From: an uncultured Phocaeicola sp.
GTDB taxonomy: Bacteria > Bacteroidota > Bacteroidia > Bacteroidales > Bacteroidaceae
NCBI GenBank assembly: GCA_948579315.1
Contig: CAPAOL010000013.1
Span: forward strand, 5,682 to 69,681
Direction of reading: 5' to 3'
Length of the DNA: 64,000 nucleotides
The position numbers and the translations under genes were made by a program. Shown piece after piece: positions 24,867 through 32,583 of the stretch. Numbering within the stretch: the stretch's first letter is position 1; each line of letters begins with the position of its first letter. Under the pieces are notes generated by a model. The model was not told the DNA's origin. It worked only from the letters and a program-made list of their open reading frames with translations, and searched no databases.

Positions 24867-26177
24867 TTATTCCACAGGAATATCCTTATTTACATTTTTG
24901 CAACCTACCAGACCGTAGAACAGCAGGTAAGCAAGTGCGGCGATGATAACCCAGTAGCTAGGCATGAAACCGGCGATGTCGGCTACCCAACCTTGGATAA
25001 CGGGCAAGATACCTCCACCGCAAACCAGTACCATAAACAGACCGGAAGCAGCAGCCAGATATTTTCCTAATCCTTCTACTGCAAGGTTGAAAATACCACC
25101 CCACATGATAGAAGTACAAAGACCTACTAATACCAAGTACATGGCGTTGATAGGAACTTCTGCAAAACCGAACGACAGACCACCAGTAGCGCTCTGTTGA
25201 AGTACAGGCAGATTAACCAATGTGCTTGTAGAAGAGAAGATAGCAAGGAATACTAAAATTAGTCCCAACGCAGATGTAAACGTAAGCATCGCTTTACTGG
25301 AAATTTTAGCACCGAGTGAAGCACCGGCTAGACGACCAATCAACATTAAGAACCAATAAGTTCCTGCCACGAAACCGGAAATAGTAGAAGCGATGCCTGC
25401 TCCGCCTTTTTCTACAGGGTCTGTCAGGAATAGATTCAAAGTTCCCGGTACACCTACTTCAATACCAACATATACAAAAATAGCGATAGCTCCCAATACA
25501 AAATGACGGAATTTTAAAGCACCCTTCATCAATTTTCCGATAGGTTCTGTTGATGCATTAGCATTGGGCTCGGGAATTTGTACAAACAAAAGTACGAAGA
25601 AAGCAAAAGCGAACACAGCCATAGCAGTGTACATTACAGGGAATATTTGAGAAATAGTAGCTTTTTCGATAGATCCGGCGATCAGGATACCTACAAACAT
25701 CGGAGTAATGGTAGCCATTACAGAGTTGAAAGATCCACCTACCTGAATAAGCTGGTTACCTTTGTTACCTTCACCACCCAGTTTGTTCAACATTGGGTTT
25801 ACAACAGTGTTAAGTAAACACATAGAGAAACCTGCTACGAATGCACCAATCAAATAAACGGCAAATGCCATTTCCGGGCTTGAATGACCGGATAAGAATT
25901 GGATACCTACGCCAATGAAACCGATAGCTACTGCGATAAGTGCTGTTTTCTTATAACCCACGCGTTGCAATAGGATACCGCTCGGAATACCCATTACTGC
26001 GTATGCAATAAAGTTTCCGAAGTTACCCAGCATACCTAATGCGTTTGATACGTCAAACTGGTTTTTCAACACGATACCCATAGGAGCAGCGAGGTTGGTA
26101 ACAAATGAAATCATACCAAAAAGGAAAATCATCGTAATGATTGCAATGATTTTACCGTTCTTTTTTTCTTGTGTCAT
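24867..26177 (-). CDS. Glucose/galactose MFS transporter (FucP/GluP-like)
   Basis: The 436 residues form about 12 membrane helices of the major facilitator fold. FGMISFVTNLAAPMG in helix 1, NFGNFIAYAVMGIPSG and MCLLNTVVNPMLNKLGG are typical of FucP/GluP-type sugar:proton symporters. It lies between an epimerase gene and galK, which supports galactose and glucose as substrates. Confidence 0.9.
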   Translation of the reverse strand: MTQEKKNGKIIAIITMIFLFGMISFVTNLAAPMGIVLKNQFDVSNALGMLGNFGNFIAYAVMGIPSGILLQRVGYKKTALIAVAIGFIGVGIQFLSGHSSPEMAFAVYLIGAFVAGFSMCLLNTVVNPMLNKLGGEGNKGNQLIQVGGSFNSVMATITPMFVGILIAGSIEKATISQIFPVMYTAMAVFAFAFFVLLFVQIPEPNANASTEPIGKLMKGALKFRHFVLGAIAIFVYVGIEVGVPGTLNLFLTDPVEKGGAGIASTISGFVAGTYWFLMLIGRLAGASLGAKISSKAMLTFTSALGLILVFLAIFSSTSTLVNLPVLQQSATGGLSFGFAEVPINAMYLVLVGLCTSIMWGGIFNLAVEGLGKYLAAASGLFMVLVCGGGILPVIQGWVADIAGFMPSYWVIIAALAYLLFYGLVGCKNVNKDIPVE

Positions 26178-26229
26178 GGTTCAAAAAAAATGTTAGTTTA
26201 TAAAATTAGGTTAGTTATTTTTTCAAATC

Positions 26230-27327
26230 TTATTCTTCCACTGCAAACTTGTAGACAGTGATTTGTTGGTATTCATCACCCGGCAGCAAAGTAGCCGATG
26301 GGAAATGCGGTTTGTTCGGAGTATCCGGGAAACACTGTGCTTCAAAGCAGATAGCGCTTCTTGCAGGGAATGTAGCTCCATGTGCGCCTTCAAATCCATT
26401 CAGCCAGTTGCCTGTATAGAGTTGCACGCCGGCTTCGGTGGTATACACTTCCATGATACGGCCGCTTTTCGGGTCTTTGCAAGTAGCAGCCAGGTCGAGT
26501 GAGCCGTTTTCTATCTTGTTCAGTACATAGCAGTGGTCGTAGCCGGCACCGAAAATCAGTTGCTGGAATTTGTCATTGATACGTTCGCCTACGGTGTGCG
26601 GAGTACGGAAATCCATCGGAGTACCCTCTACTTTGGCAATTTCGCCTGTTGGGATAGAAACTTCGTCGATAGGCGTATAGAAATCAGCGTTGATAGTAAC
26701 GATGTGGTCGTTGACGGTAGGAGTAGGAGTGGAGATACCGGCGAGGTTGAAGAAACCGTGGTTAGTCAGATTAACGACTGTGGCTTTGTCGGTTGTTGCG
26801 CGGTATTCGATAGTCAGTGCGTTTACTTCGTTTTCCAGGCGGTAGGTCATTTCTATTTCCAGTTTGCCGGGGAATCCTTCTTCGCCATCGGCAGAAACAT
26901 AGTTGAATTGCACTGTGCTCTCGTCAAGTTGTATAGCGTCCCATACACGAGCGTGGAAACCGGTAGGTCCTCCATGCAGAGAGTTGGGGCCGTTGTTGAT
27001 TGTCAGCTCATGTTCTTCGCCGAACAGAGTGAATTTTCCTTTGGCGATACGGTTGCCGTAGCGTCCGATAGTAGTGCTTAGGAAAGGTTCCGGGCTGTTG
27101 ATGACGTGGTCGATGCTGTCGTGTCCGAGGATTACATTGGCATACTTACCGTTTTTGTCCGGTACCATGATAGAAAGAATGGCGCATCCGTAATTGGTTA
27201 CAGCTACTTCCATTCCCTTTGTGTTTTTGAGGATAAATAAATCGGTTTTCTTATCATTTATATCCTTTTGGAAATCTTTCCGGCTGAGCCCTGATAGATT
27301 CCCTTCTGTTGGGAATGTGTTATTCAT
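26230..27327 (-). CDS. galM: Aldose 1-epimerase (galactose mutarotase)
   Basis: From the ATG at 27325-27327 the protein has 365 residues and no signal peptide, so it acts in the cytoplasm. The arabinose-locus homologue at 18087-19226 is instead a lipoprotein. Motifs: TTIGRYGNRIAKGKF, GPNSLHGGPTGFHARVWD, the catalytic VVNLTNHGFFNLAG and ICFEAQCFPDTPN. An in-frame start 18 codons upstream exists, but a promoter-like CTTTATTTGC overlaps that extension. It is the first gene of the operon. Confidence 0.93.
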   Translation of the reverse strand: MNNTFPTEGNLSGLSRKDFQKDINDKKTDLFILKNTKGMEVAVTNYGCAILSIMVPDKNGKYANVILGHDSIDHVINSPEPFLSTTIGRYGNRIAKGKFTLFGEEHELTINNGPNSLHGGPTGFHARVWDAIQLDESTVQFNYVSADGEEGFPGKLEIEMTYRLENEVNALTIEYRATTDKATVVNLTNHGFFNLAGISTPTPTVNDHIVTINADFYTPIDEVSIPTGEIAKVEGTPMDFRTPHTVGERINDKFQQLIFGAGYDHCYVLNKIENGSLDLAATCKDPKSGRIMEVYTTEAGVQLYTGNWLNGFEGAHGATFPARSAICFEAQCFPDTPNKPHFPSATLLPGDEYQQITVYKFAVEE

Positions 27328-27520
27328 GTTTGGTATTATTAAAAATTTCCTGCAAATAAAGGGAAATTCTTTCTTTCTCACAAATTATTCCGACTAAATA
27401 TAACAGGTGCTTTAGGAAAGTTTAGCTTTATTACTTCATCTTCTTTCGGATACAAAAGCAAAAGATGATTTCTTAAATGAATTTTCATCCTCCTTTTCTT
27501 TAAAACTAAACTATTTTTTG

Positions 27521-27529
27521 TATGTTTGC
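27521..27529 (+). promoter_or_regulatory. Bacteroides -7 element for manA
   Basis: TATGTTTGC matches TAnnTTTGC and lies 58 bases before the manA ATG. Confidence 0.65.
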
Positions 27530-27587
27530 TCCCGGATTGTAACAATCCGAGCGAATTTAATCTAAGTTTATAACAAGAAAAACTAAA

Positions 27588-28559
27588 ATGTATCCATTAA
27601 AATTCGAACCTATTCTGAAGCAGACGCTTTGGGGGGGCGACAAAATTATTCCATTCAAGCATTTGAACGCAGACTTGAAAGGAGTAGGAGAAAGCTGGGA
27701 GATTTCCGGTGTTGAGGACAATGAATCCGTAGTGGCTAATGGCCCGGATAAAGGTTTAACCTTAGCCGATATGGTAAGAAAGTATCGTGAAGAACTGGTT
27801 GGTGAAGCGAATTATGCCCGTTTCGGCAACAAATTTCCGTTGCTCATTAAGTTCATCGATGCCAAACAGGATTTGTCAATCCAGGTACACCCAACAGATG
27901 AGTTGGCGAAGAAACGCCATAATTCGATGGGAAAAACCGAGATGTGGTATGTGGTAGATGCCGACCAAGGAGCTAAATTACGTTCAGGATTCTCTGAACA
28001 GATTACCCCGAAAGAATATAAAGAACGCGTGTTGAACAATACGATTACCGACGTATTGCAGGAGTATGAAATCCATCCGGGTGATGTGTTTTTCCTTCCT
28101 GCCGGACGTGTGCACAGTATCGGAGCCGGGGCGTTCATTGCCGAGATTCAACAGACTTCTGACATAACGTACCGTATCTACGACTTCAACCGCAAGGACG
28201 CGAACGGCAAAACCCGTGAACTTCACACCGATTTAGCTCGTGAAGCCATCAATTACGAAGTATTGGATGACTACCGTACTAAATACGATGCAGTGAAGGA
28301 TGAACCGGTAGAATTGGTGGCATGTCCTTATTTCACGACTTCTCTGTATGACATGACTGAAGAAATTAGTTGTGATTACTCGGAACTTGACTCGTTTGTG
28401 ATTTTTATCTGCATGGAAGGTACATGCAAAATGAGAGACAATGAAGGCAATGAACTGACTGTTAGTGCCGGAGAATCTATTTTGTTGCCTGCAACTACGC
28501 AAGACATCACAATCACTCCTGAAGGAGGAAATGTGAAATTGTTGGAGACATACGTGTAA
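27588..28559 (+). CDS. manA: Mannose-6-phosphate isomerase, type I
   Basis: The 323-residue cupin enzyme interconverts mannose-6-P and fructose-6-P. The N-terminus FEPILKQTLWGGDKI, the zinc-site stretch FIDAKQDLSIQVHPTDELA and the second cupin region DVFFLPAGRVHSIGAG are diagnostic. The length is that of the short Bacteroidota/Firmicutes form. It is transcribed alone, away from the galactose operon, and ends in a strong terminator. Confidence 0.95.
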   Translation: MYPLKFEPILKQTLWGGDKIIPFKHLNADLKGVGESWEISGVEDNESVVANGPDKGLTLADMVRKYREELVGEANYARFGNKFPLLIKFIDAKQDLSIQVHPTDELAKKRHNSMGKTEMWYVVDADQGAKLRSGFSEQITPKEYKERVLNNTITDVLQEYEIHPGDVFFLPAGRVHSIGAGAFIAEIQQTSDITYRIYDFNRKDANGKTRELHTDLAREAINYEVLDDYRTKYDAVKDEPVELVACPYFTTSLYDMTEEISCDYSELDSFVIFICMEGTCKMRDNEGNELTVSAGESILLPATTQDITITPEGGNVKLLETYV

Positions 28560-28580
28560 AAAAATAATATGCATATAGTT

Positions 28581-28632
28581 AAGGTCATTCGACTTTGTTC
28601 CGTTATGGCGGGCAAAGCCGGATGACCTTTTT
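28581..28632 (+). terminator. Intrinsic terminator of manA
   Basis: A 17-position stem (AAGGTCATTCG.CTTTG with CAAAG.CGGATGACCTT, one mismatch) is followed by TTTTT, 21 bases past the stop. Confidence 0.8.
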
Positions 28633-28635
28633 CTG

Positions 28636-28717
28636 TAAAGCTATGCTTTAGCAATCGTAAAGCATAGCTTTATGGTCTCTAAAGCGGCGCTTTAGGTTGT
28701 ATAAAACATAGCTATTA
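28636..28717. repeat. Tandem palindrome array, TAAAGC...GCTTTA units, period 22
   Basis: Units start at 28636, 28658, 28680 and 28702, exactly 22 bases apart. The first three are perfect palindromes TAAAGC-NNN-GCTTTA with centres TAT, ATA and GGC; the fourth is degenerate. Linkers of seven bases are unrelated. It has the same architecture as the arrays at 1404-1489 and 54126-54212 with a different core sequence. It follows the manA terminator directly. Confidence 0.85.
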
Positions 28718-28727
28718 TTAATGGGAA

Positions 28728-28973
28728 GGGTACAGAAGGTACAGAAATTCACCCCCTCCCTACCACACACGCACACGTATACGTATACGTGCACGCGTTT
28801 ATTATGTACGCGAGAAATGCATATAATATATTAAGGATATGTGGAAATAGAATTATGGATAAGAGGCATTGGGAGGATATCCGTTTCTGTCTATATTCTA
28901 TTTCTCACCTATATTATACGCGTGCGTGTGCGTGTGTGATAGGGAGGGGTGAATTTCTGTACCTTCTGTACCC
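28728..28973. repeat. Long inverted-repeat element with alternating purine-pyrimidine arms
   Basis: The left arm (28728 to about 28777) begins GGGTACAGAAGGTACAG, then TTCACCCCCTCCC and CACACACGCACACG. The right arm (28925-28973) is its inverse with one base missing and one substitution. About 147 bases separate the arms. Inner ends run into CGTATACGTATACGTGCACGCG-like and CGCGTGCGTGTG stretches that favour Z-DNA. No gene or transposase is inside, so it resembles a miniature inverted-repeat element. Confidence 0.85.
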
Positions 28974-29045
28974 GTCTTGCGATGAAAAGAAGTAATTGTA
29001 AGCTACCTTGGTTGTTTGGTAAATCGGTTGACGTTGAAAAATTAA

Positions 29046-29306
29046 TTATCTCAATTTCCTAAAATACGTCCGCATCTTCCGCATAATCTTGATTCCTATC
29101 ATTACTCCGTCAAAGATAGCCATCCCGGTATTGAACGAACGCATGATAGCATCCGCCTTATTGGTTGCCGGAGTAATCGGGGCAAATATTTCGCGTGTTG
29201 TAGCGGCCATGGCTCTTTTTTGGGCATGAATCTCATCCAAGAGTTTCTTTTTACGTTCGGCAATCTCTTCTAACGTGAATTTCTTTGGTGGTGTCTGCGC
29301 ATTCAT
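29046..29306 (-). CDS. Small protein of unknown function in YtxH/holin-like cluster
   Basis: The 86-residue product starts MNAQTPPKKFTLEEIAERKKKLLDEI (predicted charged helix) and has a glycine-containing apolar stretch near FNTGMAIFDGVMIGIKIM, then a basic tail. I do not recognise a family. It follows the holin-like gene by three bases and so is the third gene of a small envelope cluster. Confidence 0.7.
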   Translation of the reverse strand: MNAQTPPKKFTLEEIAERKKKLLDEIHAQKRAMAATTREIFAPITPATNKADAIMRSFNTGMAIFDGVMIGIKIMRKMRTYFRKLR

Positions 29307-29309
29307 AAT

Positions 29310-29678
29310 TTATTTATTTGAATCGGTTAAAAATAAATTAGCTAGGAAGTTCACCATCGGAGAAATGATGAGCTGCTTGCGGAAAATAATAACCAAGGCG
29401 ATGAGAGCCATGTTGATACCCGCAATAATGGCGAAACTCGACATCAGTCCGCCCACGAAAGGCTCTAATATATAAGCAAGAGCAAAAAATAAATAAAACA
29501 GGGCAACCATGCCCAAGATAATAAGTATTAGTACCATTATTAACGTGGAAAAAAGTATGGTTAACTTCTCCGTCAATTCTAATATGGTATATTCTTTTTG
29601 AAGCTTCAGATATTTCTTACACTCAAAAAATAACTGCTGAAAATTTTCAATACTTTTATCGTCTCCCAACATAGTCAC
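29310..29678 (-). CDS. Phage-holin-like (superfamily III, YqjE-type) membrane protein
   Basis: The 122 residues have a charged N-terminal helix and two long membrane segments (about 45-75 and 80-100) in a hairpin, as in the Phage_holin_3_6/YqjE family. Despite the name, these are chromosomal envelope proteins found beside YtxH genes. It sits 26 bases after the YtxH gene. Confidence 0.75.
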   Translation of the reverse strand: MTMLGDDKSIENFQQLFFECKKYLKLQKEYTILELTEKLTILFSTLIMVLILIILGMVALFYLFFALAYILEPFVGGLMSSFAIIAGINMALIALVIIFRKQLIISPMVNFLANLFLTDSNK

Positions 29679-29704
29679 TCTGTTTTTAATCTTTGATTAC
29701 TTAC

Positions 29705-29914
29705 TTATTCTGCTATTTCTCCTTTCATCTCCGCAGCAATCTCGTCAACAAGAGTTTCCATTTCGCTACGGTTTAGTTTGATTCCTTTTTTACGAAGAAT
29801 TTCTGCAATTTTGTGACGAGTGTCTTCTCCTTTTTCAGGAGCAAATAAAATACCAAGGGCTGCGCCTACGGCTGCACCACCCAGAAAAGCTGCTAAAACA
29901 TTCAATCCTTTCAT
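29705..29914 (-). CDS. YtxH domain protein
   Basis: The 69 residues have one glycine-rich membrane segment, AAFLGGAAVGAALGILFAPEKGEDTRHKI, the YtxH signature, and a charged tail. It is a stress-associated membrane protein of unclear role. It leads the leftward three-gene cluster. A -7 word TATATTTG (minus strand, 29947-29954) lies in front. Confidence 0.88.
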   Translation of the reverse strand: MKGLNVLAAFLGGAAVGAALGILFAPEKGEDTRHKIAEILRKKGIKLNRSEMETLVDEIAAEMKGEIAE

Positions 29915-29946
29915 AATGTATAATGTTTAAAATGATTATAATACAA

Positions 29947-29954
29947 CAAATATA
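29947..29954 (-). promoter_or_regulatory. Bacteroides -7 element of the YtxH cluster
   Basis: The minus strand reads TATATTTG, an exact TAnnTTTG, 33 bases before the YtxH ATG. Confidence 0.6.
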
Positions 29955-30079
29955 ACATTTTTATGGAAAGGTTGTTCATGCAAACAGGAAAAAAGTGCTT
30001 TGTTTTATAATTCTTTTTTTTCTTAGGGGTTTAATCTTATTTAACGGAGCTTCGTAGCTAACCATTGAAGGTTAAGACG

Positions 30080-30087
30080 TACTTTTG
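30080..30087 (+). promoter_or_regulatory. Bacteroides -7 element for the SDR gene
   Basis: TACTTTTG lies 28 bases before the ATG at 30115 and shows that the gene starts there rather than at the upstream TTG at 30085. Confidence 0.6.
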
Positions 30088-30114
30088 TTTTCAAATATTG
30101 TAAATCAAAACATA

Positions 30115-30885
30115 ATGGAAGCTAAGATTGTTTTAATAACAGGTGCCAGTAGCGGAATTGGTGAAGGATGTGCCCGTAAATTTGCTAAGGAGGGATGGAA
30201 CCTGATTCTGAATGCGCGTACTGTATCGAAACTGGAAGAACTGAAAGTTGAATTGGAAGGGGCGTATGGCATCAGGGTTTATATATTGCCTTTTGATGTG
30301 CGTGACCGGAAATCGGCGGTCGTCTCTTTGGAATCATTGCCCGAAGAATGGAAGGCGATTGATGTGTTGGTAAACAATGCCGGATTGGTGATTGGTGTGG
30401 ATAAGGAATTCGAGGGTAGTCTGGATGAATGGGATATCATGATCGATACGAACATAAGAGGACTGCTGGCAATGACGCGTTTGGTGGTGCCCGGTATGGT
30501 AGAACGCGGACGCGGACATATTATTAATATCGGATCTATTGCCGGTGATGCCGCTTATCCGGGTGGTAGTGTGTATTGCGCAACGAAAGCTGCCGTGAAG
30601 GCTCTTTCGGACGGACTCCGGATCGATTTGGTGGATACTCCTTTGAGAGTGACGAACATCAAACCGGGAATGGTGGAAACAAACTTTACAGTGGTGCGTT
30701 ACCGGGGAGATAAGGAAGCTGCCGATAATTTTTATAAAGGGATTCGTCCGTTGACGGGAGATGACATTGCGGAAACAGTTTATTTTGCCGCGTCGGCTCC
30801 TGCTCATATTCAGATTGCGGAGGTGCTTTTGATGCCTACCAATCAGGCAACGGGCACTATTTCGTATAAGAAAAAGCCGGAATAG
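30115..30885 (+). CDS. Short-chain dehydrogenase/reductase, YdfG-like
   Basis: The 256-residue Rossmann enzyme has the NADP loop TGASSGIGEGCA, the NNAG motif and the active site SVYCATK (Tyr-x-x-x-Lys) with serine in INIGSIAGD. It resembles NADP-dependent 3-hydroxy acid dehydrogenases. The substrate is not evident. It has its own promoter and diverges from the YtxH cluster. Confidence 0.9.
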   Translation: MEAKIVLITGASSGIGEGCARKFAKEGWNLILNARTVSKLEELKVELEGAYGIRVYILPFDVRDRKSAVVSLESLPEEWKAIDVLVNNAGLVIGVDKEFEGSLDEWDIMIDTNIRGLLAMTRLVVPGMVERGRGHIINIGSIAGDAAYPGGSVYCATKAAVKALSDGLRIDLVDTPLRVTNIKPGMVETNFTVVRYRGDKEAADNFYKGIRPLTGDDIAETVYFAASAPAHIQIAEVLLMPTNQATGTISYKKKPE

Positions 30886-31002
30886 ACGTTTTTTTGATGG
30901 TTTTCTTTGCCGGATGATAAAATTTCTATTATTTTGTTGCCCGAAATTAAAAATAGAATAGACGAAAATATTGAATTATTAATTAAAACAGAGTATAGGA
31001 TT

Positions 31003-31497
31003 ATGAAAAAATTAGTCGTATTAGGAATGGGGGTATGCTTGGTGCTAGCATTTGCATCTTGTAAATCCAGCGAAAGTGCCTATAAGAAAGCTTACGAAAA
31101 AGCTAAACAACAAGAATTGGCAGAACCGCAGGTGGAAGCTCCGGTAGAAGTAACTCCGGTAGTTGCAGCTCCTGTGACAACTACTAAAGTGGCAGATACA
31201 TCCGGCGTTCGTCAGGAAAAGGTTACAGTGGTTTCCGGCAACGAAGGGTTGAAAGATTATAGCATCGTAGCAGGTAGCTTTGGTGTGAAAGCGAATGCTG
31301 AAGGCCTGAAAGATTGGTTGGATGGACAAGGATATCAATCTACGATTGCATTTAATGCTGACAAGGCAATGTATCGCGTTATCGTAAATTCATTTGCTGA
31401 TAAGGCCGCTGCTGCTGAAGCTCGCGACGCATTCAAGGCTAAATATCCGAACCGTTCGGATTTCCAAGGTGCTTGGTTGCTGTATCGCGTATATTGA
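31003..31497 (+). CDS. SPOR-domain lipoprotein
   Basis: From the ATG at 31003 the 164-residue protein starts with a lipoprotein signal (cysteine in LAFASCKSS). A Val/Pro/Ala-rich linker follows, then a C-terminal SPOR domain (about 90-164; LKDYSIVAGSFGVKANAEGL). SPOR domains bind denuded peptidoglycan, often at division sites. An open frame extends to 30907 but lacks a signal and is less likely. An intrinsic terminator follows at 31552. Confidence 0.88.
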   Translation: MKKLVVLGMGVCLVLAFASCKSSESAYKKAYEKAKQQELAEPQVEAPVEVTPVVAAPVTTTKVADTSGVRQEKVTVVSGNEGLKDYSIVAGSFGVKANAEGLKDWLDGQGYQSTIAFNADKAMYRVIVNSFADKAAAAEARDAFKAKYPNRSDFQGAWLLYRVY

Positions 31498-31551
31498 TTT
31501 CTTTTTGGTAATATATATTGGAAAGAACGAACGTTTTTTCCGAATAAGAAG

Positions 31552-31579
31552 GCGGTAACTGGGAAGTTACTGCTTTTTT
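31552..31579 (+). terminator. Intrinsic terminator of the SPOR lipoprotein gene
   Basis: GCGGTAACT and AGTTACTGC pair around GGGA and are followed by TTTTTT. Confidence 0.8.
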
Positions 31580-31677
31580 ATTGGAAATGAGTAATATCTC
31601 CGTTTAGATATTTTTATCTTTCTACTAAAAGAAGTTATAAATGATGGGAAGGAAACTTTTATAGCAAAGAAAGTTTT

Positions 31678-31685
31678 TACTTTTG
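31678..31685 (+). promoter_or_regulatory. Bacteroides -7 element for the sulfonation cluster
   Basis: TACTTTTG matches TAnnTTTG, 63 bases before cysQ. Confidence 0.55.
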
Positions 31686-31747
31686 TCAATTCTTAATTTA
31701 GAGAATGTATTGCCTGAATGTGAATAGGGCATTAATTTAGAGATTGA

Positions 31748-32572
31748 ATGGAACAAAAATATGTAATGGCTGCTATCGAGGCGGCTTTAAAAGCAGGTGA
31801 AAAGATTCTTTCTGTTTATAATGATCCGGCATCGGATTTTGAAATAGAAAGGAAAGCTGATAACTCTCCGCTAACTATAGCAGACAGAAAAGCGCATGAA
31901 GCGATTGTGGCTATTCTGAATGATACTCCTTTTCCAGTTCTTAGTGAAGAAGGGAAGCATTTAGGGTATGAGACTCGACGTGAGTGGGATACTTTATGGG
32001 TTGTAGATCCTCTGGATGGAACGAAGGAATTTATCAAGCGTAATGGAGAATTTACGGTAAATATCGCTTTGGTGCAGGACTCTGTGCCTGTGTTCGGTGT
32101 TATTTATGTGCCTGTGAAAAATGAACTTTATTTCGGGGTTGAAGGCATAGGGGCTTATAAATGTTCCGGTATTGCCAGTTGGGAAGGTGACGGCGTGGCA
32201 TTGGAAGGACTGGTTGCGAAATCGGAACGGTTACCTTTGAAGGAAGTACACGATCATCTGATTGTGGTTGCTTCACGTTCGCACCTGTCGCCTGAAACAG
32301 AATCATATATTGCAGATTTAAGAAAGAAACACGGCAGTGTGGAGTTGATTTCGAGTGGAAGTTCTATTAAAATCTGTCTGGTTGCTGAAGGAAAGGCTGA
32401 TGTATATCCGCGTTTCGCTCCGACAATGGAGTGGGATACGGCTGCAGGGCATGCGATAGCCCGTGCCGCAGGGATGGAAGTATATCAGGCTGGAAAGGAA
32501 GAACCTCTACGATATAACAAGGAGGATTTATTGAATCCTTGGTTTGTTGTTGAGCCAAAAAGAGAACATTAA
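31748..32572 (+). CDS. cysQ: 3'(2'),5'-bisphosphate nucleotidase
   Basis: The 274-residue inositol-monophosphatase-fold enzyme removes the 3' phosphate from PAP, the by-product of PAPS use. Metal-site motifs are present: LSEEGKH, WVVDPLDGTKEFI and MEWDTAAGHAI. It opens a seven-gene rightward cluster that makes and spends PAPS. This makes PAP recycling its clear role. Confidence 0.95.
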   Translation: MEQKYVMAAIEAALKAGEKILSVYNDPASDFEIERKADNSPLTIADRKAHEAIVAILNDTPFPVLSEEGKHLGYETRREWDTLWVVDPLDGTKEFIKRNGEFTVNIALVQDSVPVFGVIYVPVKNELYFGVEGIGAYKCSGIASWEGDGVALEGLVAKSERLPLKEVHDHLIVVASRSHLSPETESYIADLRKKHGSVELISSGSSIKICLVAEGKADVYPRFAPTMEWDTAAGHAIARAAGMEVYQAGKEEPLRYNKEDLLNPWFVVEPKREH

Positions 32573-32583
32573 ATAATGTTTAT

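Noticed and set aside
28789..28995. 68-residue frame inside the inverted-repeat element
   Set aside because: It is built from the repeat arm itself and has no protein-like pattern or ribosome site.
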